Part shown: piece after piece, positions 23,657-30,325 of the stretch | Position numbering within the stretch: position 1 is the stretch's first letter | Layout of the letters: the number at the start of each line of letters is the position of its first letter | Assembly: GCA_036675505.1 (NCBI GenBank) | Contig: JAKFEW010000107.1 | Span: forward strand, 1-43,701 | Length of the DNA: 43,701 bases | Source of the DNA: JAKFEW01 sp036675505 | GTDB lineage: Bacteria; Cyanobacteriota; Sericytochromatia; S15B-MN24; JAQBPE01 | Direction of reading: 5' to 3' | Notes under the pieces: generated by a model | The model's input: the letters and a program-made list of their open reading frames with translations, nothing else | Database searches by the model: none | What the model was told of the DNA's origin: nothing | Position numbers and translations under genes: made by a program

Positions 23657-24655
23657 TCAGGGCGCGGTCGACGCGGCCGGCGACGTCGAGGCGGCGGGGA
23701 ATGCCGATGCGCCAGGCGAAGCGGCGGCGGCGGGGGATGTCGTGCCGCCAGGCGAAACGGCGGCGCCCGGCGACGCCGACGCCGATGCAGACGCCGCCGG
23801 CGACGGCGCGGGCGAGGCCGTCAGCCACGCGGCATCTGCGGCCAGCGCCGTCGTGCCCACCACCGGTTTCGGGTCGGCCGGCAGGATCGCGACGCCCCAG
23901 AACGGCAGGCGCGGCATCGCCGGCGCCGCGCAGGCCAGCCCCTTCGGCAGCTCGAACGTGTCCACCCGGAAGGCCACTCCTTCCGCGGTCCGCTCGAAGA
24001 CGACCGCTGCGTTGCAGCCCGGGACCGGCAGCGTGTTGTAGAGGGCGACGAAGCGTTCTTTGGCGAAGTCGAGCGAAGTGAGCGCGGGGTCGGGCTGCTC
24101 GAGCCAGGCGACGAACGCCCGCGCGGCGGCGGCGTCGGCGACCGTGACGGAGGCCGCGCCGGCCGGCGGCAGGCCGACCTTCCCGAGCTGGATCTGGTCC
24201 GTGAAGCGCGACGTGACGAGGTTCGCGGGCTTCGGCGTGGATGGCGTCACCCGACCGAAGGCGTTGATCATGAAGGTCGTGGCGGCGACCTTCGCGCCGA
24301 AGTCGATCGTGACGTCCTTGAGGCCTTTGGCCTCGACCACGTAGGTGCCTCGTTCCAGGTTCCAGAACGCGGCGCGCCCCGCCGCGTCCGTGGTGGCCGA
24401 CGCCTCGTCGCGCAGCTTCCCGGGGCAGGCCGCATTGGCGGCCCGCGGCGTGCGCACCACCTTCACGGCCACGCCGTCGCGGGGCTGGCCTTCCTCGTCG
24501 ATGAGCGTGACGTCGAAGGCCGAGCTCTTCGCGATGTCGCGGGTCTGCGGCGGGCAGACGCCCGGGTTCGCCGCGCCTCCCGGCACGGGGCAGCCGGCGA
24601 GGGCTGTGACCAGAACGCAGGCCAACACGGCGCGGGGAGCGAAACGAAGCTTCAT
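23657..24655 (-). CDS. Lipoprotein, tandem duplicate copy 2
   Basis: A 332-residue predicted lipoprotein (LAGC, Cys about residue 22). The mature part has a beta-sandwich-like domain (FDVTLIDEEGQPRDGVAVKVVRT) and the shared block DFGAKVAATTF, followed by a second domain with PVPGCNAAVVFERTAEGV and ILPADPKPVVGTTALAA. The last 55 residues are a Ser/Pro/Ala tail. The upstream gene encodes a clear paralog in the same order throughout. Function unknown; no named family recognised. It has its own promoter-like element, and its stop nearly touches the start of the MalT-like gene, so the regulator may be read through from here. Confidence 0.82.
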   Translation of the reverse strand: MKLRFAPRAVLACVLVTALAGCPVPGGAANPGVCPPQTRDIAKSSAFDVTLIDEEGQPRDGVAVKVVRTPRAANAACPGKLRDEASATTDAAGRAAFWNLERGTYVVEAKGLKDVTIDFGAKVAATTFMINAFGRVTPSTPKPANLVTSRFTDQIQLGKVGLPPAGAASVTVADAAAARAFVAWLEQPDPALTSLDFAKERFVALYNTLPVPGCNAAVVFERTAEGVAFRVDTFELPKGLACAAPAMPRLPFWGVAILPADPKPVVGTTALAADAAWLTASPAPSPAASASASASPGAAVSPGGTTSPAAAASPGASAFPAASTSPAASTAP

Positions 24656-24685
24656 GGGAGGTCTCCGATCAGGGATTCGCCTGTC

Positions 24686-24693
24686 GTATACCC
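24686..24693 (-). promoter_or_regulatory. GGGTATAC promoter-like element inside the paralog's stop
   Basis: The minus-strand GGGTATACGA lies 30 bases before the ATG at 24655 and overlaps the TAG stop (24693-24695) of the upstream paralog. The upstream paralog has the same GGGTATACGA before its own start. Confidence 0.5.
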
Positions 24694-25691
24694 TATTCGG
24701 CCGCCGCCGCGGCGGGCGAGGCTGGCGGAAAGGCGGACGGCGAGGCCGTGGGGGCCGACGTCGGCTGCGGGACCGGCGGGGCCGTGCTTGGTCTTGCCGT
24801 CGGCGCGACGCTCGGCGCAACCGAGGGAGCCGGCGTCGGGAGCCAGGCGGCCGTCGCGGCCAGCGCCGTGGTGCCGACGACCGGTGTGGGATCGGCGGGC
24901 AGCACCGCCAGCGCCCAGTAGGGGTCCGTGGGCGCGGGCTTCGGCGAGCACACGCCAAGCGGCCTCGTCAGCCTGCTCGACATCTCGAGGGTCTCGACCC
25001 GCCAGCCGACGCCCTGCGCGCCGCGCCCGAACACGACCTTGCTCTCGCAGCTCGGCGCCGGCAGCTGGCGGTAGAGCGCGGCCAGCCGCTCCCGCCCGAA
25101 ATCGACGGTGAGCGTCCGGTCCGGCGACCGATGCCAGGCCTGGAACGCGATGAGGGTGGCGCTGTCCGTGATCGTGAAGGAGGCGCGGCCGGCTTCCGGC
25201 AGGTCGGCCTTCGCGGCGTGGGTGGTGCCCACGAACCGGGCCGTGACAAGCTCGGGGAGCGGCGGGTCGCTGGTCACGCTGCCGTCGGCGGCGATCGCGA
25301 AGGTGGTGGCGGTGGCCTTCGCGCCGAAATCGATCTTGGTGCCCTCGGGGAGCCCTTCCCCCTCCACCAAGTAGGTGCCGCGCAACATGTTCTTGAACTC
25401 GACGCGGCCCTCGATGAATGTCTGGCCGGAGGCCTCGTCCTTGATCAGCGCCGGGCATTGCTCCTTGGGCACGCGCTGCGTGCGCACGACCTTCACCAGG
25501 GTGCCGACCTGCAGCGCCCCGGCCGCGTTCCGTAGCTCGATCGTGAAGGACGAGTTCGGCTCGACCTTGCGGCTATCCGGGAACGGGCAGACCGGGCCGC
25601 GCGGGCCGCAGTCGTAGAAGTGGCAGCAGCCGGCCGCGGCGGCGGCGGCCAAAACGCAGGCCAGCAGGCGGCCTGCGACGTGAGGAGACAT
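24693..25691 (-). CDS. Lipoprotein, tandem duplicate copy 1
   Basis: A 332-residue predicted lipoprotein (AAGC, Cys near residue 22, followed at once by a second Cys and CGPRGPVC). It is paralogous to the downstream gene over its whole length: shared blocks VKVVRT, CP-x-LI/LR-KDEAS/RDEAS, GTYLVEGEGL versus GTYVVEAKGL, DFGAK, LPADPTPVVGTTALAA, and a Pro/Ser/Ala tail of similar length. The extra N-terminal Cys residues could form disulfides. The equal length and identical promoter core suggest duplication of the whole gene with its promoter. Function unknown. Confidence 0.82.
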   Translation of the reverse strand: MSPHVAGRLLACVLAAAAAAGCCHFYDCGPRGPVCPFPDSRKVEPNSSFTIELRNAAGALQVGTLVKVVRTQRVPKEQCPALIKDEASGQTFIEGRVEFKNMLRGTYLVEGEGLPEGTKIDFGAKATATTFAIAADGSVTSDPPLPELVTARFVGTTHAAKADLPEAGRASFTITDSATLIAFQAWHRSPDRTLTVDFGRERLAALYRQLPAPSCESKVVFGRGAQGVGWRVETLEMSSRLTRPLGVCSPKPAPTDPYWALAVLPADPTPVVGTTALAATAAWLPTPAPSVAPSVAPTARPSTAPPVPQPTSAPTASPSAFPPASPAAAAAE

Positions 25692-25722
25692 GAGGCGATT
25701 CTCCGGGCGGGGCTCGCCAGTC

Positions 25723-25730
25723 GTATACCC
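25723..25730 (-). promoter_or_regulatory. GGGTATAC promoter-like element
   Basis: The minus-strand GGGTATACGACTGG lies 32 bases before the ATG at 25691. The core is identical to the element before the duplicate gene. Confidence 0.5.
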
Positions 25731-25769
25731 GCGCCCGGACGCTCCGCGATCCGAGCGCGGGCGCGGGGC

Positions 25770-25793
25770 TTGACTCTCACGTAACGTGATAGT
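25770..25793 (+). promoter_or_regulatory. MerR-type operator/promoter of the TipAS regulator gene
   Basis: TTGACT (25770-25775) as -35 overlaps a near-perfect dyad, ACTCTCACGT/ACGTGATAGT, at 25773-25793. A dyad beginning at the -35 and filling the spacer is the hallmark of MerR-family promoters, where the regulator untwists an over-long spacer. The core closely resembles the known TipA/Mta-type sites. The -10 is not obvious (around 25795-25800). It implies autoregulation. Confidence 0.7.
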
Positions 25794-25821
25794 TCAACGT
25801 AAGTACCGGGAGGTGAACCCC

Positions 25822-26580
25822 ATGCCCTACACCGTCAAGGCCGTGGCCGATCTCGCCGGCGTCAGCGTCCGGACGCTGCACCATTACGACGAGATCGGCC
25901 TGCTCAGGCCCGCCGCGGTGACCCCGTCCGGCTACCGCCAGTACGCGGACGCCGATTTGGAAAGGCTCCAGCAGATCCTGTTCTTCAGGGAGCTGGGCTT
26001 CGAGCTCGCCGCGATCAGGCAGATCCTCGATCGCCCGGGCTACGACAAGCGGATCGCGCTCGCCACCCACCGGGAGCTGCTCGTCAAGAAGAAAGAGCGG
26101 CTCGAAACGCTGATCCGATCCGTAGAACGGACGATCGACGCCTACGAAAGGGGGTCCCCGATGGACCAGCAGGAGATGTTCGAGGGCTTCGACGAAGCCC
26201 AGCTCGCCGAATGGAAAGCAGAGGCCGCCGAGCGCTGGGGCCGCGAGCGGGTCGAGCGCTCCTACAAGCAGTGGAACCGCCTGAGCAAGGACGACCAGAA
26301 GGCCATGGTGAAGGCCGGCTGGGAGGCCGAGCATGCGCTCGCGTTGATGATGGACCAGGGGCCTGACGCGCCCGCGGTCCAGGCCCAGATCGCGGCGCGT
26401 CGGCAGGCGATCACGGACAACTTCTATGAATGCTCGCTCGAAATCTGGCGCGGCCTCGGCGAGATGTACGTCGAGGACGAGCGGTTCAAGCGGCGCTACG
26501 AGAGCGTGAAGCCGGGACTCGCGGCGTTCCTGCGCGACGCGATCAGGATCTACTGCGACAGGGAGGAGGCCAAGGCCTGA
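25822..26580 (+). CDS. MerR-family regulator with TipAS drug-binding domain
   Basis: A 252-residue protein. The N-terminal MerR winged helix is clear (VKAVADLAGVSVRTLHHYDE, GLLRPA, GYRQYADADLERL). A dimerisation coiled coil follows (about 75-115), then a TipAS domain (about 125-250: FDEAQLAEWKAEAAERWG and NFYECSLEIWRGLGEMYV, FLRDAI). TipAS proteins, such as TipAL, Mta and SkgA, bind thiopeptides or other hydrophobic compounds and activate their own and efflux genes. The ATG at 25822 is favoured by CGGGAGGTG and the normal MerR start; an upstream in-frame start adds 12 non-homologous residues. No efflux gene follows directly, so its targets lie elsewhere or it regulates itself. Confidence 0.94.
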   Translation: MPYTVKAVADLAGVSVRTLHHYDEIGLLRPAAVTPSGYRQYADADLERLQQILFFRELGFELAAIRQILDRPGYDKRIALATHRELLVKKKERLETLIRSVERTIDAYERGSPMDQQEMFEGFDEAQLAEWKAEAAERWGRERVERSYKQWNRLSKDDQKAMVKAGWEAEHALALMMDQGPDAPAVQAQIAARRQAITDNFYECSLEIWRGLGEMYVEDERFKRRYESVKPGLAAFLRDAIRIYCDREEAKA

Positions 26581-26602
26581 CCCGCCCGTATCAGATCCCC
26601 GC

Positions 26603-26638
26603 GACCCGGCCCCCTTCCTTGCGGAAGAGGGCCGGGTC
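26603..26638. terminator. GCAA-loop hairpin between convergent genes
   Basis: The 16-base arms (26603-26618, 26623-26638) with one G-U pair on the minus strand close a GCAA loop in the minus-strand RNA. The minus strand reads first a tract beginning GTTTTCCGTCC and running as C/T-rich sequence (26680 down to 26640), as at 82-125. It sits between the ends of the TipAS gene and the Pro/Tyr/Gln-rich gene and probably ends both transcripts. Confidence 0.7.
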
Positions 26639-26688
26639 AGTTTGTGAGTGAGAGTGAGAGGAGAAGAGAGGAGGACGGAAAACTTGGT

Positions 26689-27369
26689 TTAGCGCATGCC
26701 CACGTGGGCGCCGCCGAAGAGCGAGGAGAGGGCGCCGCCGATGAAGTCCTTCGCCCCGCCGAGCACCGCGCCGACGCCGCGGGCAGCCCACTTGAAGGGC
26801 GCAACGGCGAGCTCGAGCACGCGGCCGAGCGTGCCGCTGGTGCCGACGCCGGCGCCGCCGCCGAAGCCGCCGAGCAACGCGCGGACGCCGATCACGGCGC
26901 CGGCGATCAAGGTGCCGTTCACGATCCAGCGGCCCACGGTCTCACCGCTGCGGCGGGGCTCCCAGGGGTTGCGGCCGTAGTAAGGCCTGCGCGCGTGCGC
27001 GTTGAAGGGGTGGGCGATCAGCTGGCCGACCTCGTGGCCGCGCTCCTTCACGCCGCTCCACACGTCGCCGAGGAAGCCGCCGACGCCGCGCGGCTGGCCG
27101 GGGTACTGCGGGTAGCCCGGGTACTGGGGCTGTTGCGGATACTGGGGGTACTGGGGGTACTGCGGGAACTGGGGCTGCTGCGGGAACTGGCTCGCCGGGG
27201 GCGTGGGCCAGGTCGGCGCGGGCGGCATCGTCGGCGTCGGGTAGGTGGGGTAGCCGGGCGTCCAGCCGCCGGGCAGGTTCTGCGCAGGCTGATCGGCGAT
27301 CGGCGCGGGGCGACGCGTGGGGTTGTAGGGACCCACCGGGCGGATGCTGGCCGTCGTGACGTTGCTCAT
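26689..27369 (-). CDS. Pro/Tyr/Gln-rich N-terminus, Gly-rich hydrophobic C-terminus
   Basis: A 226-residue protein. Residues 35-93 are low-complexity, with PQYPQ/YPGYP-type repeats (PQFPQYPQYPQYPQQP) like those of cell-surface, prion-like or adhesive proteins. Residues 94-150 are mixed; 150-226 alternate hydrophobic, Gly-rich segments (GTLIAGAVIGVRALLGGFGGG, GALSSLFGG) that could insert into a membrane. There is no signal peptide. The N-terminus contains TRRPAP near residue 20, similar to two other proteins here. Family not recognised. CAGGAGGTC precedes the ATG. Confidence 0.7.
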   Translation of the reverse strand: MSNVTTASIRPVGPYNPTRRPAPIADQPAQNLPGGWTPGYPTYPTPTMPPAPTWPTPPASQFPQQPQFPQYPQYPQYPQQPQYPGYPQYPGQPRGVGGFLGDVWSGVKERGHEVGQLIAHPFNAHARRPYYGRNPWEPRRSGETVGRWIVNGTLIAGAVIGVRALLGGFGGGAGVGTSGTLGRVLELAVAPFKWAARGVGAVLGGAKDFIGGALSSLFGGAHVGMR

Positions 27370-27608
27370 CCCAGACCTCCTGAAACCTGACGGTGCCCTG
27401 GCGACGCGTCCGCGTTCCCTTAAGCACCGTTTAATCTACGAGCTTACTATCGCTAATGTGACGTTAAACTTGCGTGGTCTTCTGAAAGATTTCTGGGTTC
27501 AGAAGGTGTTATTTAGCTTGCCCTGGCCCTTAACCTCGCCGTACAATCCCACGATTCGCGGTTCGCCGGCCTGATCGGCCGCTGACCAGCGCGATCGCGA
27601 GGAGCGCC
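27370..27608. promoter_or_regulatory. Divergent promoter region with TTGCCC/TACAAT promoter
   Basis: A 239-base AT-richer gap. A plausible sigma-70 promoter points at the MFS gene: TTGCCC (27518-27523), 18-base spacer, TACAAT (27542-27547). Upstream lie an inverted repeat CTTCTGAA/TTCAGAAG (27479-27486 and 27498-27505), CCTTAAGC and CCTTAACC. The minus-strand gene's promoter should lie near 27430-27470 but no box is convincing. Confidence 0.5.
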
Positions 27609-28889
27609 ATGAGCAAGAGACTGAACGGATCCACGGTCACCGCGTGGGCGCTCTACGATTTCGCGAGCACGGCGTTCTATATGAACTTCGTCTCGACCTA
27701 CTTCGCGCTCTGGGTGATCAAGGATCAGGGCGCCGACGATCTCACCTACGGCCTCGCGAAGTCGCTCTCGATGCTGGCTGTGGCGATCGTCTCGCCCAAG
27801 ATCGGCGCGATGTCGGATGCCGCGGGCACGCGCAAGCCGTTCATCATCGTCTGTACGCTGGGCTACGTGGTGGGCGGGGCGGCGATCGCCTTCACCGACA
27901 ACGTCTGGGTCGGCCTCGTGCTCTTCGGCCTCGCGAACATCGGGCTGCAGCTCTCGGGGGTGTTCTACAACGCGATGCTGCCCGCGATCGCGCCGCCGGA
28001 TCTGATGGGGCGCGTGTCGGGCATCGGCCGGGCGATCGGCTACGTCGGCTCGCTCACCGCCGTGATCCTGGGCATGGCCTACGCCACCGGCCAGGTGCTC
28101 GGCCACCCGGTGCCCTGGATCTCGGCGGGCGGCAGCCAGGCCGTCTTCCTGCCCACCGCGCTGCTCGCGCTGGTGGCCTCGTTCCCGCTCTTCCTCATGC
28201 GCGAGACGCCCGTGCCGAGCAACGAGCAGACCTCCCACAAGGTGTCGTGGCGCAAATTGCTCGGCGAGCTGCGCCACGACCCGGCGCTGCGCGGGGCGGG
28301 CTTCTTCCTGCTCGGCAGCTTCTTCTTCTTCGACACGATCAACACGATCCGCGACTTCATGAGCGTTTACTTGGTGAGGGTGGTGGGCCTCTCCGAGACC
28401 GACGGCAGCCTGCAGGGCTTCTTGCTGGTGGTCGTGCTCTGCTCGCTCGTGGGCGCGTTGCTCTGGGGCTTCTTGGCCGACAAGTTCACGCCCAAGAAGG
28501 CGCTGGTGGGCGTGCTCGGCACGATGTTCGTGGGCTTCGGCGGCCTGGTCGTGATCCACGACCAGGTGCTCGTGAAGCAGGTGCTGGGCCCGATCCTGGG
28601 CCTGGCCTTCGGCGGCGTGCTCGTGACCAGCCGCCCGCTGCTCGCCCAGCTGGTGCCGGAAGACCGGCGCGGCGAGTTCTTTGGCGTGTTCATCCTCTGC
28701 AACGATTTCGCCGCGATCCTCGGCCCCGTGACCTGGGGCGTGGTCGTGAAAGCGTTGGCGGGCACGGGCGCGTTCGCTTACCAGGCGGCTTTGGCCACCC
28801 AGCTGGTGTTCCTGGTGATCGGCCTGTTGCTGGTGCTCAAGGTGCGCGACCCGGGCCGGCCGGGGCCGGTGCAGCCGATCGCCCTCTAG
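27609..28889 (+). CDS. MFS transporter, UMF1/Atg22-like
   Basis: A 426-residue membrane protein with about 12 hydrophobic helices. The N-terminal motif AWALYDFASTAF is the signature of the UMF1/Atg22-like branch of the major facilitator superfamily. The cytoplasmic loop between helices 2 and 3 has the MFS-A pattern (PKIGAMSDAAGTRKP), and the central charged loop separates two six-helix halves. Substrate unknown; family members have been linked to amino-acid or metabolite export. GCGAGGAGCG is the ribosome site. Its stop overlaps the stop of the convergent gene in CTAG. Confidence 0.92.
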   Translation: MSKRLNGSTVTAWALYDFASTAFYMNFVSTYFALWVIKDQGADDLTYGLAKSLSMLAVAIVSPKIGAMSDAAGTRKPFIIVCTLGYVVGGAAIAFTDNVWVGLVLFGLANIGLQLSGVFYNAMLPAIAPPDLMGRVSGIGRAIGYVGSLTAVILGMAYATGQVLGHPVPWISAGGSQAVFLPTALLALVASFPLFLMRETPVPSNEQTSHKVSWRKLLGELRHDPALRGAGFFLLGSFFFFDTINTIRDFMSVYLVRVVGLSETDGSLQGFLLVVVLCSLVGALLWGFLADKFTPKKALVGVLGTMFVGFGGLVVIHDQVLVKQVLGPILGLAFGGVLVTSRPLLAQLVPEDRRGEFFGVFILCNDFAAILGPVTWGVVVKALAGTGAFAYQAALATQLVFLVIGLLLVLKVRDPGRPGPVQPIAL

Positions 28890-29518
28890 AAAGCCTGCCA
28901 GGTCCCGCCGGCGTTCCAGCCGCCCATGCGCACGCCGATCTGGTCGCGGACCTTGCCGAGCCCGTAGATCACGTAGGTGCCCGAGACGCCGTCGTGGTCG
29001 TACAGGATGGCGCCCCAGGTCTGGGCGTCGAAGGTCGCGGAGGTCGGCGCGTGGCCCGGCGCGAGCGGCGCGCCCAGGGGCGGGGCCTGCGCGCCGTGCG
29101 CGAGCTGGGCGGCGGTCGGCAGCCAGCGCGGCAGCGGCACGACGTTCGCCTGGGTGAAGGCCCCGCCGCCCCAGGGCGAGGGCTGGAGGGCATTCATGGC
29201 GCCGGCTTCGCCGAGCAGCTGCTCGCGCCGCAAGGTGACGAGCCAGTCGGCGCTCGCCGGGTAGAGCTGGTCGTGGTTCAGGGCGTGCTCCTCGACCGCG
29301 ACCCGCACGTTGAACACGCTGCGGCTCAGGACGATGTGGGGCGGCAGCTCGGCGCGTGGCGTGGTCAGGATGGCCAGGCCGAACAGGCCGAGCACGGCCG
29401 CGACCGCCAGCAGCAGCGCCCTGGCGGCCAGCGCGCCCGAGGCCCGGTCGCGGGCGCTGAGCACCGGCGAGCTGAACGGGCCGCCCGGCCCGGGCGTTGG
29501 CTTGGGCTCGTCGCCCAC
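28886..29518 (-). CDS. Single-pass protein with pseudopilin-like C-terminal domain
   Basis: A 210-residue protein with a GTG start at 29518. A Pro-rich cytoplasmic N-terminus (about 1-30) is followed by one transmembrane helix (about 31-52). The extracytoplasmic domain has the order seen in type II pseudopilin globular domains: ALNHDQLYPASADWLV, then NALQPSPWGGG, then AILYDHDGVSGTYVIYGLGK. The prepilin peptidase motif (G-F-T-L-x-E) is absent, so it would not be processed as a pilin. It follows the MarR gene by six bases; GAGGAA at the MarR end can serve as its ribosome site, so the two form an operon. Confidence 0.65.
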   Translation of the reverse strand: MGDEPKPTPGPGGPFSSPVLSARDRASGALAARALLLAVAAVLGLFGLAILTTPRAELPPHIVLSRSVFNVRVAVEEHALNHDQLYPASADWLVTLRREQLLGEAGAMNALQPSPWGGGAFTQANVVPLPRWLPTAAQLAHGAQAPPLGAPLAPGHAPTSATFDAQTWGAILYDHDGVSGTYVIYGLGKVRDQIGVRMGGWNAGGTWQAF

Positions 29519-29524
29519 GCTGCG

Positions 29525-30010
29525 CTATTCCTCGACGATACAGGCCAGGCCGACGTGGCCGGCGTGGCCGACCGGCGGCAGGGCGTCCCAGGCGCCGGCG
29601 AGCGTCTCGAGGCTCGCCAGCACGCGGCTGCGCTCGTCCTGGTCGAGCTGGTCGAAGACCTGCGAGAGCAGCACGCGGCGGGCGGCCTTGGCCTCGGCGA
29701 GGACTTCCTCGCCCTTGGGGCTGAGGCAGACGAACACGGCCCGGCGGTCCGACGGATCGGCGTCGCGCGTGACCAGCCCGCGCGTGACCAGGCGGTCGAT
29801 CAGGGTCGAGGCGGCGCCCATCGAGAGCCCGAGCTCGTCGCCGAGCGGCGACATCTTCGTGCGGCCGAGGCGGCAGATGGTCATGAGCGCGAAGAACTGC
29901 GGGGGCGTCAGATCACCGGCTTTGCAGACCTGCATCATGCGGGCCTTGAAGCCGATCATCAGGCGCTCCATTAATTGCTCGTATCGCGCAACGTCATCGG
30001 TGAGCGGCAT
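29525..30010 (-). CDS. MarR-family transcriptional regulator
   Basis: A 161-residue winged-helix repressor. The core (LTPPQFFALMTICRLG, MSPLGDELGLSMGAASTLIDRLVTRGLVTRDADPSDRRAVFVCLSPKGEEVL) carries the wing motif DRRAVFV typical of MarR proteins, which dissociate from DNA on binding small phenolic or other ligands. The ATG at 30010 gives normal family length, with AAGGA just upstream. An in-frame ATG at 30094 would add 28 residues of Lys/Ala/Asn repeats encoded by a 9-bp tandem array and cannot be excluded. It probably controls itself and the downstream pseudopilin-like gene, perhaps also the divergent envelope operon. Confidence 0.92.
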   Translation of the reverse strand: MPLTDDVARYEQLMERLMIGFKARMMQVCKAGDLTPPQFFALMTICRLGRTKMSPLGDELGLSMGAASTLIDRLVTRGLVTRDADPSDRRAVFVCLSPKGEEVLAEAKAARRVLLSQVFDQLDQDERSRVLASLETLAGAWDALPPVGHAGHVGLACIVEE

Positions 30011-30032
30011 ATGTCCTTGCCTGGCCGTCGTG

Positions 30033-30095
30033 GCCTTGTTAGCCTTGTTGGCGTTGTTGGCGTTGTTTGCTTTGCTTGCTTTGTTTGCCTTCATG
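30033..30095 (-). repeat. 9-bp tandem repeat at the 5-prime end of the MarR gene
   Basis: Seven contiguous 9-base units (from 30033, consensus GCNTTGTTN; the last degenerate, containing an ATG on the minus strand). Read in the MarR frame they encode Ala-Asn-Lys/Asn-type triplets. A change in copy number would not break the frame but would move or lengthen the leader. Confidence 0.85.
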
Positions 30096-30325
30096 GGCCG
30101 CGCGGTGGTCCCCTGAAGGACCGTATTAACTACTTTAGCGCAAAAACAGTTTTGATGCAAAATTATTTAGCCGGGGAGCGCGGCGGCGACCGCGATCACA
30201 GCCGTGCGGGGCCCTGGCCATGGTGTAAAACGTTACATACGAGACCTTGCCACCCTATATTTTTGCTGCTAAATTGTTTGGCTATAAAACCGTTCAAGTT
30301 TGGTCCGGCCGCCCGAGGTGGAGTC
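30096..30325. promoter_or_regulatory. Divergent MarR/envelope-operon control region
   Basis: AT-rich for this genome. It contains a perfect dyad TGTAA-4-TTACA (30224-30237), a candidate MarR-type operator, and TATAAA (30284-30289) about 40 bases before the plus-strand start as a possible -10. The minus side has AAATAATTTTGCATC near 30155-30170. No gene or RNA seen in these 230 bases. Confidence 0.45.

Noticed and set aside
23643..23828. N-terminal extension of the MalT-like regulator (FAWRIGIPRR repeats)
   Set aside because: It re-reads the Ser/Pro/Ala tail of the upstream lipoprotein in another frame; the family-typical N-terminus begins after it.
28886..29518. True type II pseudopilin
   Set aside because: No prepilin peptidase cleavage motif with the following Glu is present, and no secretion genes are nearby.
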